Shown: in pieces, positions 39,606 through 49,673 of the stretch | Position numbering within the stretch: the first letter of the stretch is position 1 | Layout: every line of letters starts with the position of its first letter | Origin: Rubinisphaera margarita | GTDB taxonomy: Bacteria > Planctomycetota > Planctomycetia > Planctomycetales > Planctomycetaceae | DNA length: 64,000 nucleotides | Reading direction: 5' to 3' | Assembly: GCF_022267515.1 (NCBI RefSeq) | Contig: NZ_JAKFGB010000009.1 | Location: 248,001 to 312,000, forward strand | Position numbers and translations under genes: made by a program | The notes under the pieces: model-generated | Seen by the model: only the letters and a program-made list of their open reading frames with translations | The model's database searches: none | What the model was told of the DNA's origin: nothing

Positions 39606-42600
39606 CTATCGAATGAACATGAACTCCTTGGCGTTCATGAGGACCTGGCAATAGTCCTGCCAGACTTCCCGCTCGGTTCGGCCGGCTGCCAGTTCGTCTT
39701 CGATAAACTGGCGTCCGGTGTTCACTTCGATCTCGGTCGGCTTTCGACTGTAGGCGGTCAGATACAGGTCGGTGATCCGCTGTTCGAGCGGACGTTCCGG
39801 CTGTTCGAGCACGTTCATGGCCCACAGATCGGCCTGCAGCCAGGCGAACTCGTTATTCATCATCACCAGGGCCTGAGCGGGAACATTCGAGACGCTCCGA
39901 CGTCCGGTGGTGGTCAACGGGAGTGGATAGTCGAACGCGAGGAACATCGGCGAGAGGAAGTTCCGACGGACTTCGAGATAAATGCTGCGGCGGTTGCTGC
40001 CGTTCAGCGGGCCGGAGGCCTTCGGGCGTCCTCGCCCCTGCATGAAGGGGGTGAGATACGTGGGAACCGGCGGGCCAAACTGCGTTTCATCGAGAGTCCC
40101 GGCGACGGCGAGCATCGAATCGCGAATCGCTTCGGCACCGAGCCGACGAACCGGCATCCGATGCAGGAGCACATTCTGGGGATCGGCTTCCTGGCAGTCG
40201 GGGCGAATGTCGCTGCTCATCTGATAGGTGGCGGTCGTCATCAACTCGCGATGCAGCCATTTCAGAGAGCGGCCATTCTTTCGGAATTCGATCGCCAGCC
40301 AGTCGAGCAGTTCCGGATGCGAGGGCGGCGTTCCCATTCGCCCGAAATCGTCTGGCGTAGGGACGAGTCCGCGACCGAAGTGATGCTTCCAGATGCGGTT
40401 GACGATGACGCGATCGAAGAGGGGATTCTCCGGCGAGGTCATCGCTTCGGCCAACTGCAGCCGTCCGCTCTGATCGGCTGGAATGTCTTCGGGCGTGCCG
40501 CCGAGCACGCTGAGAAACTGTCGGGGAACTTCGTCGGACGGCTTGCCCGGGTTTCCGCGAATCAGCAGCGGGGAATCGATCGGGCTACCGTCGACCATGG
40601 CGACGCCAAGGACCGGAGTGTCGAGCTGCTTCTCCAGCGATGTCCGTTCGACATACAGAGCATCGAGCCATTCCGGTCGTGGCTGCGTCATGTCGCCGGT
40701 CTGCTGCTGATCGAGCAGGCCATTGACCAGATCGATCGCGAGGGCATCCGGCTGCTGGCCGCTGCCGGCCATCGTTCGTACCTGTTCAAGACTCCCCGAA
40801 ACCAGTTCCGCGAAGGCGGTGCGAAACGCCGCCGGAGAATCGATGGCGGGATTGTCGAGCAGGGCGATCAATTCCTCATGAGCAGGAGTGACCGGAGTCT
40901 GGCCATCTGAAAAGCGGACTTCATCAACGGCCAGATGACCGCGGTCTTCGTCCATGAACTCAATGTAGGCCCGGTGTCCGACCCACTTCGAAACATCCTG
41001 CCGTGTCCAGTGCGGTTTACCGTTGGCTTCGACCTTCAACGAGAGTTGACCGTAAATGGGCGAGCGCGCCTGCTGGAAACAGTCGATGACGAGATGGATC
41101 TGACCATCCTTGAGTCGGCCGTCGTGCCGAACTTCGGTCAGGCGACTGCCGTTGGTTCGTGTGACATGGTAATCGATGAACGGCTTGTCGATGACAAAGG
41201 TCGGTGTCCGCAGGACGCCGTACGTCAGGCCGCTGGCGGACCCGGAGTGAACCTGATGCCGCGGCACGATCCGCTCGAGTGGATGCCACGGGTCGGCGGA
41301 AAACAGGAAGTCAACTCGATCCCCGGTCGCCGCGAACGACTGTCCCTGCGGAATCCACGACGTCGGCATCCCCGTTCGGAAATCCTCGTAGACGCTCGAC
41401 TGCTTCTCGTAGGCGGCACAGGCGGCGTTGTGCTCCCGCAATTGCCGGAGCAGTTTCTGCTTCGCATTCTGGAACTGCTTGCCGTCATTCAGGGAAGCGA
41501 GTCGCTTCCAGACGGTCCACGGCTGCGACAGATCTTTGGCCGCCGGGTCGGCGATCGCAAAGCCTTCGAGGTCGGCCGGCATGGTGTTTCGGAGTTGTGC
41601 CACCGCATGATCGAGCACCTTCCCTTTGTGCTCTTCCTTGAGCTGAAGCATGCGGATCACCGTCGCATCGAGCGTCTCGGCGTCGCGGAGATCGACATAA
41701 CTGCGGCGGGAACTCTCGAGGATCCCGGCCATCGCGTAGTAGTCGCTGGTGGGGATCGGGTCGAACTTGTGATCGTGACAGCGGGCGCAGGCGACCGTCA
41801 TGCCGAGGAAGGTTTTCGTCAGCACATCAATCTGGTTGTCGAGCAGATCGCACTGCTCGGCTCGGATATCGACCGGGGAGTGTTTGGCCTGTCCGAACCA
41901 GTAGAAGCCGGTCGCGAGAATCGATTCATTCAGTCCCGTTTCCGGATCGAATCGTGGTTCGGTCAGCAGATCGCCGGCAATATGCTCGCGGGCAAACTGA
42001 TCGTACGGGACATCGTTATTCAAAGCCCGAATGACGTAGTCGCGATACCGCCAGGCTTCGTTGATGAGATAATCAAACTCGTGCCCCATCGTCTCGGCGT
42101 AACGGACGAGATCGAGCCAGTGCCGTCCCCAGTGTTCGCCATAGCGGGGAGAAGCCAGCAACTCCGCGATCAGCTGTTCGTACGCCTGCGGATCGTCGCT
42201 GTTGAGAAATCGTTCCCGCTGCCCGGCGGTGGGCGGAAGTCCCGTCAGATCGAACGTGGCACGACGCAGCAGCAGTTCCCGACTCGTCGGCTCGGAAGGG
42301 GACAGCTCCGCCTCCTCCAGCTTTCGCAGGATAAACGCGTCAATCGGGTGGCTGCTCCACTCCTGCTGAGCTGGCTGAGGGATCGCCGGCATCTTCGGCG
42401 GATAGAGCGACCAGTGATCGGGTGACGCGGGATCGAATCCCTCCTCCGCGGCTTCGACCGGTTCATCGCCGCCCGGCCAGACGGCTCCGTTCGCGATCCA
42501 CTGCGTCAGAATGCCGATTTCTTCGTCGGACAGTTTGCCATCCGGCGGCATCTGGTAGCCGTCCGGATCGTAGCTGATGGCGAGAACAAGTTCGCTTTCG

Positions 42601-42845
42601 TCGGGTTTTCCGGGAACGATCGCCGGACCGGTGTCGCCCCCTTCAAGCAAACCATGTCGCGAGTCGAGCCGGAGGCTTCCTTCCTGTTCGTCGACGCCAT
42701 GACAGGACTGGCAGCGTTCGATCAGCAGCGGACGAACGTGCTTCTCGAAAAACTCGATCTGGGCAGCGTCCTGTTCCTCGGAAGCGGCGCACCACGACAG
42801 CGGCAGCGCGAGCAGACAGAGAAGCAGACAGGCAGAAATACGCAT
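39606..42845 (-). CDS. PSCyt1/PSCyt2/PSD1 planctomycete cytochrome protein
   Basis: A 1079-residue exported protein (signal about 1-21). An N-terminal cytochrome-c-like PSCyt1 domain (about 28-115) has one heme motif C45-Q-S-C48-H49 and MPPDGKLSDEEI. A PSCyt2 (DUF1549) domain follows at about 165-370, opening HPIDAFILRKLEEAELSPS; it also contains CARCHDHKFDPI, a second CxxCH. A beta-rich middle may bind sugar, and the C-terminal PSD1 (DUF1553) domain (about 780-1040) has NPLFDRVIVNRIWKHHFGRG. First gene of the pair with DUF1501. Found almost only in planctomycetes and relatives; function unproven. Confidence 0.93.
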   Translation of the reverse strand: MRISACLLLCLLALPLSWCAASEEQDAAQIEFFEKHVRPLLIERCQSCHGVDEQEGSLRLDSRHGLLEGGDTGPAIVPGKPDESELVLAISYDPDGYQMPPDGKLSDEEIGILTQWIANGAVWPGGDEPVEAAEEGFDPASPDHWSLYPPKMPAIPQPAQQEWSSHPIDAFILRKLEEAELSPSEPTSRELLLRRATFDLTGLPPTAGQRERFLNSDDPQAYEQLIAELLASPRYGEHWGRHWLDLVRYAETMGHEFDYLINEAWRYRDYVIRALNNDVPYDQFAREHIAGDLLTEPRFDPETGLNESILATGFYWFGQAKHSPVDIRAEQCDLLDNQIDVLTKTFLGMTVACARCHDHKFDPIPTSDYYAMAGILESSRRSYVDLRDAETLDATVIRMLQLKEEHKGKVLDHAVAQLRNTMPADLEGFAIADPAAKDLSQPWTVWKRLASLNDGKQFQNAKQKLLRQLREHNAACAAYEKQSSVYEDFRTGMPTSWIPQGQSFAATGDRVDFLFSADPWHPLERIVPRHQVHSGSASGLTYGVLRTPTFVIDKPFIDYHVTRTNGSRLTEVRHDGRLKDGQIHLVIDCFQQARSPIYGQLSLKVEANGKPHWTRQDVSKWVGHRAYIEFMDEDRGHLAVDEVRFSDGQTPVTPAHEELIALLDNPAIDSPAAFRTAFAELVSGSLEQVRTMAGSGQQPDALAIDLVNGLLDQQQTGDMTQPRPEWLDALYVERTSLEKQLDTPVLGVAMVDGSPIDSPLLIRGNPGKPSDEVPRQFLSVLGGTPEDIPADQSGRLQLAEAMTSPENPLFDRVIVNRIWKHHFGRGLVPTPDDFGRMGTPPSHPELLDWLAIEFRKNGRSLKWLHRELMTTATYQMSSDIRPDCQEADPQNVLLHRMPVRRLGAEAIRDSMLAVAGTLDETQFGPPVPTYLTPFMQGRGRPKASGPLNGSNRRSIYLEVRRNFLSPMFLAFDYPLPLTTTGRRSVSNVPAQALVMMNNEFAWLQADLWAMNVLEQPERPLEQRITDLYLTAYSRKPTEIEVNTGRQFIEDELAAGRTEREVWQDYCQVLMNAKEFMFIR

Positions 42846-42986
42846 TGCGGGGAATCCTCAAACCGGGAAGCAGTTCCGGAGAGCCAGGCGGGAGTGCTAG
42901 TCTTGACTATATCGGAACGAGGGTGTCAGATCGAGGCTTTCTTATTCGTTCCGGTTGATTTCCGATTCCCCAGGCGCACAAAAAGA

Positions 42987-43015
42987 CCCTTCCGATTCGC
43001 GTGGCATCGGAAGGG
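42987..43015 (-). terminator. Intrinsic terminator of sodC
   Basis: A 10-bp stem (CCCTTCCGAT, 42987-42996; ATCGGAAGGG, 43006-43015) with a 9-base loop; on the minus strand it is followed by TCTTTTTG. It lies 32 bp after the sodC stop. Confidence 0.8.
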
Positions 43016-43046
43016 CTTCGTTTATTTCAGGGATCAGCGGCTCGGA

Positions 43047-43601
43047 TTATTTACCCTGAGCGACGCCAATGACTCCGACAGCGACGCGGGGACCGGCGTC
43101 TCCGGACGGCTGGCTCTTCAGGTCGTCTTTGCCAGCGTGAACGACGATCGAGCGACCCAGCGTGAAGTGCAGGTGCAGGCCTTTGGCTTTGATGTCGACT
43201 TTGGCGACGCCATCTTCGCCGGCGGTGATATTACCGAGGTCACCGGCGTGATGTTTGTCATCGCCAGGGCCGCCGTGGTCATGTCCATCCGGGTTGAAGT
43301 GGCCACCGGCCGAGGTGCCGTCCGGCTTACGAAGATCGCCGAACTCGTGAATGTGGAAGCCGTGCTCGCCCGGAGTCAGTCCGTGGACTTCGCCCCAGAC
43401 ATGCACGTAGCCGTCCTTCTTGGTGAGCATGATCAGCCCTTTGACCTTGTTGCCTTCCGTCGGCGCGAGCACGGCGACGGCTTCGGTCGGCATCGGAGGG
43501 GCGCCTTCGGCGTGAGCGTGGGCATCCTTCGGCTGAGCCTGAGCAGCGGCCGGCAGTGCCAGAACCGCGAGGGTAAGAGCGAGTGCGAGGTGTTTCATCA
43601 T
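43047..43601 (-). CDS. sodC: Cu/Zn superoxide dismutase lacking the conserved disulfide
   Basis: A 184-residue exported enzyme (signal about 1-22, cut after AQA) that converts superoxide to peroxide and oxygen. All metal ligands can be read: H83 and H85 (FHIHEFGD), bridging H101 (GHFNP), H109, H118 and D121 (HHAGDLGN), H155 (VVHAGKDD), and the guiding arginine is R172 (GPRVAVGVIG). The two cysteines of the conserved intramolecular disulfide are both absent: the first region reads EFGDLRKPDGTSAGG and the second has V175. The whole protein has no cysteine. It has its own terminator. Confidence 0.92.
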   Translation of the reverse strand: MMKHLALALTLAVLALPAAAQAQPKDAHAHAEGAPPMPTEAVAVLAPTEGNKVKGLIMLTKKDGYVHVWGEVHGLTPGEHGFHIHEFGDLRKPDGTSAGGHFNPDGHDHGGPGDDKHHAGDLGNITAGEDGVAKVDIKAKGLHLHFTLGRSIVVHAGKDDLKSQPSGDAGPRVAVGVIGVAQGK

Positions 43602-43844
43602 GAGCGTAGTCTCCTGTCATCGGGTCTCAAAAGTGAATGGACTTCCGGTCAGCATAGTGGACTGGTACAGCAAACCATACCGACGCGGCGAGTTTCCAGA
43701 GATTGTTCGAAGCGTGGACGTTTCTCTCCGTTCATTCTGATTCGTCGTCTCGCGGCGCCAAGCCGGGGAGTGCTTCCACGGGCGGAAATTGCGCGACTTC
43801 CCCAGAACGGCAGGGGATTGAGAAACGGTCTGGCAGCAGCGGCT

Positions 43845-44336
43845 CTACTCGTTTCCGACCGCTTCAGCGGCTGCGACGGCAAGCTGGTCGCAGCGTTCGT
43901 TTTCGGGATGTCCGACGTGTCCCCGGACCCAGGTCAGCTTGACCTTATGCTTGTTGAGCAGGGCATCGAGCTTCCGCCAGTGCTCTTCGTTCTTGATCGG
44001 CTTCAGGCGGCCTTTTTCTTTCCGCTTCCAGCCGTTCTTCTTCCAGCCGGCGAGCCATTCGGAGCAACCCTTGGCGACATACTGGCTGTCGGTGACCACT
44101 TCCACGAAGACGGGCCGCGTGAGCGCCTCAAGGCCTTCGATGACGGCCTGCAGTTCCATCTGGTTGTTCGTGGTGACGGCGGCGCCGCCGGAAGCTTCGC
44201 GTTCCTGACTGGTCGGCACGTGTCTGAGGACGTACGCCCAGCCGCCGCGGCCCGGATTGCCTTTGCAGGCTCCATCGGTAAACAGCAGGACCACCGGCTC
44301 GGACGAGTCAGCCGGGGTGTCGGCAGATGAGGTCAT
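43845..44336 (-). CDS. rnhA: Ribonuclease HI
   Basis: Cleaves the RNA strand of RNA-DNA hybrids, for example in Okazaki primers and R-loops. The 163 residues carry the full active site: D21 (FTDGACKGNPG), E61 (NNQMELQAVIEGL), D83 (VVTDSQYVAKG), H140 and D150 (RGHVGHPENERCD). A basic protrusion KKNGWKRKEKGRLK (about 99-112) matches the substrate-binding handle of the E. coli enzyme. Together with the RNase H2-like gene at 29447-30436, the window holds two RNase H superfamily candidates. Confidence 0.96.
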   Translation of the reverse strand: MTSSADTPADSSEPVVLLFTDGACKGNPGRGGWAYVLRHVPTSQEREASGGAAVTTNNQMELQAVIEGLEALTRPVFVEVVTDSQYVAKGCSEWLAGWKKNGWKRKEKGRLKPIKNEEHWRKLDALLNKHKVKLTWVRGHVGHPENERCDQLAVAAAEAVGNE

Positions 44337-44490
44337 GACAGCGAACCTGCTTTCAGCAGCAGATGTCAGCAGGGAAGACGTTCAACGGGAACCGTGAGCG
44401 CGACTGCACTTCAGATTCGACGTTCGCAGCAGCAAACGCGACGAAGATGAACAATCGACTCCCATGCGACTGCACAAAGGCCTGCAAGGC

Positions 44491-44709
44491 CTAACGTTCT
44501 CGGAACGTAATGCGGCCCCGGCTCAGGTCGTACGGAGAAACCTCGACGACAACCTTATCTCCCGGAACAATACGAATGAAGTGCTTGCGCATCTTGCCGG
44601 CGACGTGCGCCATGACCAGATGGCCGTTCTCCAGCTCCACGCGAAACTGCGTGTTGGCCAGAGCTTCAACAACGGTACCTTCGACCTCGATGGCCTCCTC
44701 TTTGGCCAT
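44491..44709 (-). CDS. infA: Translation initiation factor IF-1
   Basis: A 72-residue S1/OB-fold protein that binds the ribosomal A site during initiation. The sequence has the standard features: IEVEGTVVEALANTQFRVELENGH, VMAHVAGKMRKHFIRIVPGD and the final LSRGRITFRER. It stands alone rather than in a ribosomal operon, 154 bp upstream of rnhA on the same strand. Confidence 0.97.
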   Translation of the reverse strand: MAKEEAIEVEGTVVEALANTQFRVELENGHLVMAHVAGKMRKHFIRIVPGDKVVVEVSPYDLSRGRITFRER

Positions 44710-45010
44710 AAACTGCCTGCCCTTTCGTCTGTGTGTTGACTCTCCAATGGGGGAATCTTAGCCCGGAACAGTGCCGGGAAAGACTTGGATTCCGACCAGC
44801 GGAATCCAGGAATTGACATCGGCCGGCGTGACCGACAAGCTGTCGCGGCTTCGCGGCTGCCCGCGGGATACAAACATCACATACCAGCGCCGCCGGTTCT
44901 TACTTTAAACGGAATTGATACAAACGCCAAGGGGAATTCAGTTTCCCTTTTATTGAATTCAGTAATAATGGCACTACCTCCGATCGTGCCCGCCCTCAAG
45001 GAGTCAATGA
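44710..45010. other. 301-bp divergent intergenic region with two hairpins in the infA leader
   Basis: Two stems lie 50-100 bp upstream of infA: CCCGG/CCGGG (44762-44766 and 44774-44778) and TGGATTCCG/CGGAATCCA (44786-44794 and 44800-44808). They could be part of the infA leader RNA. On the other strand an AAGGAG site (44998-45003) serves the next gene. Confidence 0.45.
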
Positions 45011-45799
45011 TTGACTACTCGCACAACTGCTGCCGCCAGTGACATCGCCACCGAGTTCGAACGCGACGGATTTGCCGTGCTGCGAGGCTTCGTCCCGGCT
45101 GCGCTGCGTCAGCGGATGATGGACGTGACCCGCAGAGACGTGGCCGAATTGCGGGAGCCGATTGAGTACGAAGCCGATGTGCAGTACCCCGGCTCCCCCG
45201 AATCGCTCGACGCTCCGGGAGGCCGCACGGTCCGCAGATTAAGGCAGGCGCTCTCGCGCGATCCGGTCTTTCAGGAGTGGCTCAGCTATCCGCCGCTGGT
45301 CGGCTGTCTGCAGCAGTTGCTGGGCGCTCCCGTCTACTGCCCCATGGCGCATCATAATTGTGTGATGACCAAACATCCGCGGTTCAGCAGTGAAACCGGC
45401 TGGCATCGCGACACTCGCTTCTGGAACTTTCAGTCGGGTGATCTCGTCAATACCTGGCTGGCGTTGGGGGAAGAGCGTCCGGAGAATGGTTGCCTCAAGG
45501 TAATTCCCGGCTCGCATCGCATGGAGATCGGCAAGGATCGCCTCGATGATCTGCAGTTTCTCGACAGCGAACATCCGGAAAACGTGCCCCTCTTCGATAC
45601 CGTGCAGTTTGTCGAACTCGCTCCCGGCGACCTGCTGCTGTTCCACGCACGCACTTTCCATGCGGCGACGCGGAACTTCTCCGATCAGACCAAGTATTCC
45701 GTCGTCTTCACGTTCCACGGTCCGGAGAACGAACCCGTGCCCGGCTCGAAGTCGTCACGCTACCCGGAACTCGTGCTGCCGGATATCTCCGGTCTCTAA
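45011..45799 (+). CDS. Phytanoyl-CoA dioxygenase (PhyH) family protein
   Basis: A 262-residue Fe(II)/2-oxoglutarate-dependent oxygenase. The iron ligands are H132 and D134 (GWHRDTRFW) and H217 (FHAATRNFS), with R221 as the likely 2-oxoglutarate contact; CLKVIPGSHRMEIGK is typical of the family. Translation appears to start with TTG at 45011, seven bases after a perfect AAGGAG site; the overlapping ATG at 45007 is in another frame. Many PhyH-type enzymes act in secondary metabolism or lipid modification; the substrate is unknown here. Confidence 0.87.
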   Translation: MTTRTTAAASDIATEFERDGFAVLRGFVPAALRQRMMDVTRRDVAELREPIEYEADVQYPGSPESLDAPGGRTVRRLRQALSRDPVFQEWLSYPPLVGCLQQLLGAPVYCPMAHHNCVMTKHPRFSSETGWHRDTRFWNFQSGDLVNTWLALGEERPENGCLKVIPGSHRMEIGKDRLDDLQFLDSEHPENVPLFDTVQFVELAPGDLLLFHARTFHAATRNFSDQTKYSVVFTFHGPENEPVPGSKSSRYPELVLPDISGL

Positions 45800-46034
45800 C
45801 AGGTCGCTTCACCAGACCGCCTCAGGCTTTGCGACATTCGGGGGACAGCCTGAATTCTGCAGGGATTTGCCGTTCAATACTCTTGAATCTGGCAGAATGT
45901 GACGATAGTGTGTAGTAAACTACGTGCACTTAACTGGTCTTACCAGTTCTGCTTTCGTCGCCGCCTCTCCGGCGACTGAATGAATGGTGGCTGTTCCCAA
46001 CCTTCTTCCTCTTAGCAATAGCAGAAAAACTGTC

Positions 46035-47330
<1,296 letters not shown>

Positions 47331-47407
47331 GGGGGTGCCGCCTGTCTGGTCATCCCGGTAGAATAGAAACCGGGACGTACGACAGTTTTTGAGAAGGCCA
47401 ATCCGTC

Positions 47408-48109
47408 ATGTCGACAATCGAGCAACACGATCTGGCCCGCCAGCGGCTGTTTCTGGAAAACGGCGACTGTCTCGAACGCGACGAATTTCTGCGTCGCTGG
47501 GACAACACACCCGACCTGAAGCACGCCGAGTTGATTGACGGAGTGGTCTATACGAACGCGGCCTCGCGGGTTGAAGAACACGGAATTCCTTCCAACTGGA
47601 TCCACGGATGGCTGTGGACATACACCGCGGCTACGCCGGGCGTATCGTCGGCATCGGAAACGACGGTCGAATTGAACGCGGCAAATATTGTCCAGCCCGA
47701 CGGGTGTCTTTATCTGCGACCGGAATGCGGAGGAGCAACGCGGGTCAACAGACAGGGACTTCTTGCCGGTCCACCCGAGTTGGTGGTTGAGATCGCAGCC
47801 AGTAGCGCCAGTCGGGATTTGAACCAGAAGAAGGCGGCGTACGAACAGGCTGGTGTGAAAGAGTATGTGGTCTGGAATGTTTCTGCTCGCGAGTTGAAGT
47901 GGTTCCAACTGGAGTCCGACCGATTCACGGAGCAGTCTTCAGGCGACGATGGGGTTTACCGGAGTCGGCAGTTTCCCGGGCTGTGGTTGTCCTCGAGACA
48001 CCTGCTGACTGGAGACATGTCAGGTTTTCGAGATGTATTGCTCGACGGCCTTTCCCAGCCCGACCACAAAGAGTTCGTGGCTCGACTGGGATACTCGCCA
48101 GACAAATAA
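47408..48109 (+). CDS. Uma2 family (DUF820) putative endonuclease
   Basis: A 233-residue protein of the Uma2/DUF820 family, a PD-(D/E)xK nuclease fold common in cyanobacteria and planctomycetes. The characteristic core is visible: VQPDGCLYLRPE (the acidic active-site strand), GPPELVVEIAASSASRDLNQKKAAYEQAGVKEYVVWN. The role of the family is not established; members occur in large numbers and often singly. It lies 77 bp downstream of pfp and 61 bp upstream of the HAD gene. Confidence 0.87.
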   Translation: MSTIEQHDLARQRLFLENGDCLERDEFLRRWDNTPDLKHAELIDGVVYTNAASRVEEHGIPSNWIHGWLWTYTAATPGVSSASETTVELNAANIVQPDGCLYLRPECGGATRVNRQGLLAGPPELVVEIAASSASRDLNQKKAAYEQAGVKEYVVWNVSARELKWFQLESDRFTEQSSGDDGVYRSRQFPGLWLSSRHLLTGDMSGFRDVLLDGLSQPDHKEFVARLGYSPDK

Positions 48110-48170
48110 CGTAAGAAGCATTCCGCTTCTGGAAATGACTCAAGCAACTTAAATCACTTCAGGGAACCAA

Positions 48171-49040
48171 ATGGCAGTTACGTTTTCCAAAAGCAAAGAG
48201 TATCTCGTCGGTGTGGACTCCGATGGGTGTGCGTTCGACTCGATGGAGATCAAGCACCAGGAATGCTTCATTCCGAACTTCATCAAGTACTTCGGCCTGC
48301 AGCCAATTTCGCGATTCGCTCGCGAAACCGCCGCATTCACGAACCTGTATTCCAAGACGCGCGGTGCCAACCGTTTCGTGTCTTACCTGCTGGCGATCGA
48401 CATGCTGAAGGATCGTCCGGAAGTGAAGGCCCGTAACGTCGAACTGCCAAAGCTCCAGGGCCTCCGCGACTGGATCAGCCGTGAAACCAAGCTCGGCACC
48501 AAGACTATCAAGCCGGAAGCCGAGAAAACCGGCGACGCCGATCTCAAGCTCTGCTACGAGTGGTCCGCTGCCGTCGACGCCACCGTCGCCGATATGGTCA
48601 AAGGCGTCCCGCCGTTCCCCGGCGTGAAGTCGGCTCTGGAAAAGCTGAAGGAACAGGCCGATGTCATCGTCTGTTCGGCAACCCCGACCGCTGCACTCGA
48701 AGCCGAGTGGGATGAGCACGGCATCGCTGGCTTGGTCGAAGAAATCTGCGGCCAGGAAGCGGGCAGCAAAACGGAGATCCTCACCGCTGCTCAGAAGCTC
48801 GGCTACGAGCCGGACAAAATGCTGATGGTCGGCGATGCCCCGGGCGACATGAAAGCGGCTCTGGCCGTCGGCGCCTGCTTCTACCCGATCAACCCCGGCA
48901 AAGAAGAAGACAGCTGGGAACGCTTCAACAACGAAGCAATCGACAAGTTCTTCAAGGGCGAATACCGCGGTGCCTACATGGACAAAGTCATCGCCGAATT
49001 CGAAACCTTCCTCCCCGAAAACCCCTCGTGGAAGAAGTAA
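48171..49040 (+). CDS. HAD family hydrolase
   Basis: A 289-residue cytosolic phosphatase or phosphatase-like protein. Motif I is D16-S-D18-G (VGVDSDGCAFDS), motif II is the serine in VIVCSATP, motif III a lysine in GSKTEIL and motif IV MVGDAPGDMKAAL. A helical cap of about 130 residues sits between motifs I and II, as in the beta-phosphoglucomutase/phosphoglycolate phosphatase group. Its place between pfp and gnd suggests a sugar-phosphate substrate, but this is inference. Confidence 0.83.
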   Translation: MAVTFSKSKEYLVGVDSDGCAFDSMEIKHQECFIPNFIKYFGLQPISRFARETAAFTNLYSKTRGANRFVSYLLAIDMLKDRPEVKARNVELPKLQGLRDWISRETKLGTKTIKPEAEKTGDADLKLCYEWSAAVDATVADMVKGVPPFPGVKSALEKLKEQADVIVCSATPTAALEAEWDEHGIAGLVEEICGQEAGSKTEILTAAQKLGYEPDKMLMVGDAPGDMKAALAVGACFYPINPGKEEDSWERFNNEAIDKFFKGEYRGAYMDKVIAEFETFLPENPSWKK

Positions 49041-49076
49041 TGGACTCCTGAACGGTTCTGTTCCAGTCGGTGATGT

Positions 49077-49661
49077 ATGGTGAACTACGGTGAAGTTTCC
49101 TGGGAAAGGATGATCGGAGCCGTGGAGAAAGTACGCGAACGACTGGAACGAGCCACCCGGGCTCTGAACAAAGCGGGCGTCGATTATGCCGTCGTGGGCG
49201 GGAACGCCGTGGCGGCCTGGGTCTCCCGAGTGGATGAGGCGGCAGTCAGGAATACGCGTGATGTCGACATCCTGCTTCGCAGGAGCGACCTGTCGGCAGC
49301 GACCACAGCGTTAGAAACAGCGGGATTTGTCTATCGGCATGCGGCCGGAATCGACATGTTCCTCGATGGACCGGATGCGAAAGCCCGCGACGCTCTTCAC
49401 GTGGTTTATGCGGGGGAGAAAGTCCGGCCTGAATATGTGTTGCCAACACCGGATGTTGGCGAGTCAGAGTTCTCGAATGCATTTCGCGTACTCTCACTGG
49501 AAGCCCTGGTTCGCATGAAGCTGACCTCCTTTCGGGATAAGGATCGGACTCACCTCCGTGACCTTCTTGAGCTGGAGTTGATCGACGAAACATGGCCCCC
49601 ACGCTTTGCGTCACCCTTGAACGACCGACTGCAACAACTCATTGACGATCCCGACGGTTAA
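49077..49661 (+). CDS. Nucleotidyltransferase-fold protein
   Basis: A 194-residue protein with the minimal nucleotidyltransferase motif: VVGGNAVAAWV (about 39-49) followed by TRDVDILLRRSDL with D62 and D64 as metal ligands. The remaining part is helical and includes a DKDRTHLRDLLEL segment, common in AbiEii/DUF-type nucleotidyltransferases that fix a helical C-terminal region to the core. The ATG at 49077 has only a weak site. No antitoxin-like small gene is adjacent. Substrate unknown. Confidence 0.75.
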   Translation: MVNYGEVSWERMIGAVEKVRERLERATRALNKAGVDYAVVGGNAVAAWVSRVDEAAVRNTRDVDILLRRSDLSAATTALETAGFVYRHAAGIDMFLDGPDAKARDALHVVYAGEKVRPEYVLPTPDVGESEFSNAFRVLSLEALVRMKLTSFRDKDRTHLRDLLELELIDETWPPRFASPLNDRLQQLIDDPDG

Positions 49662-49673
49662 TCGCACTCCCCA

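Noticed and set aside
42654..44330. A 558-codon plus-strand frame covering the start of PSD1, sodC and rnhA
   Set aside because: It runs opposite three well-supported genes and an intrinsic terminator, and its product resembles no protein family.
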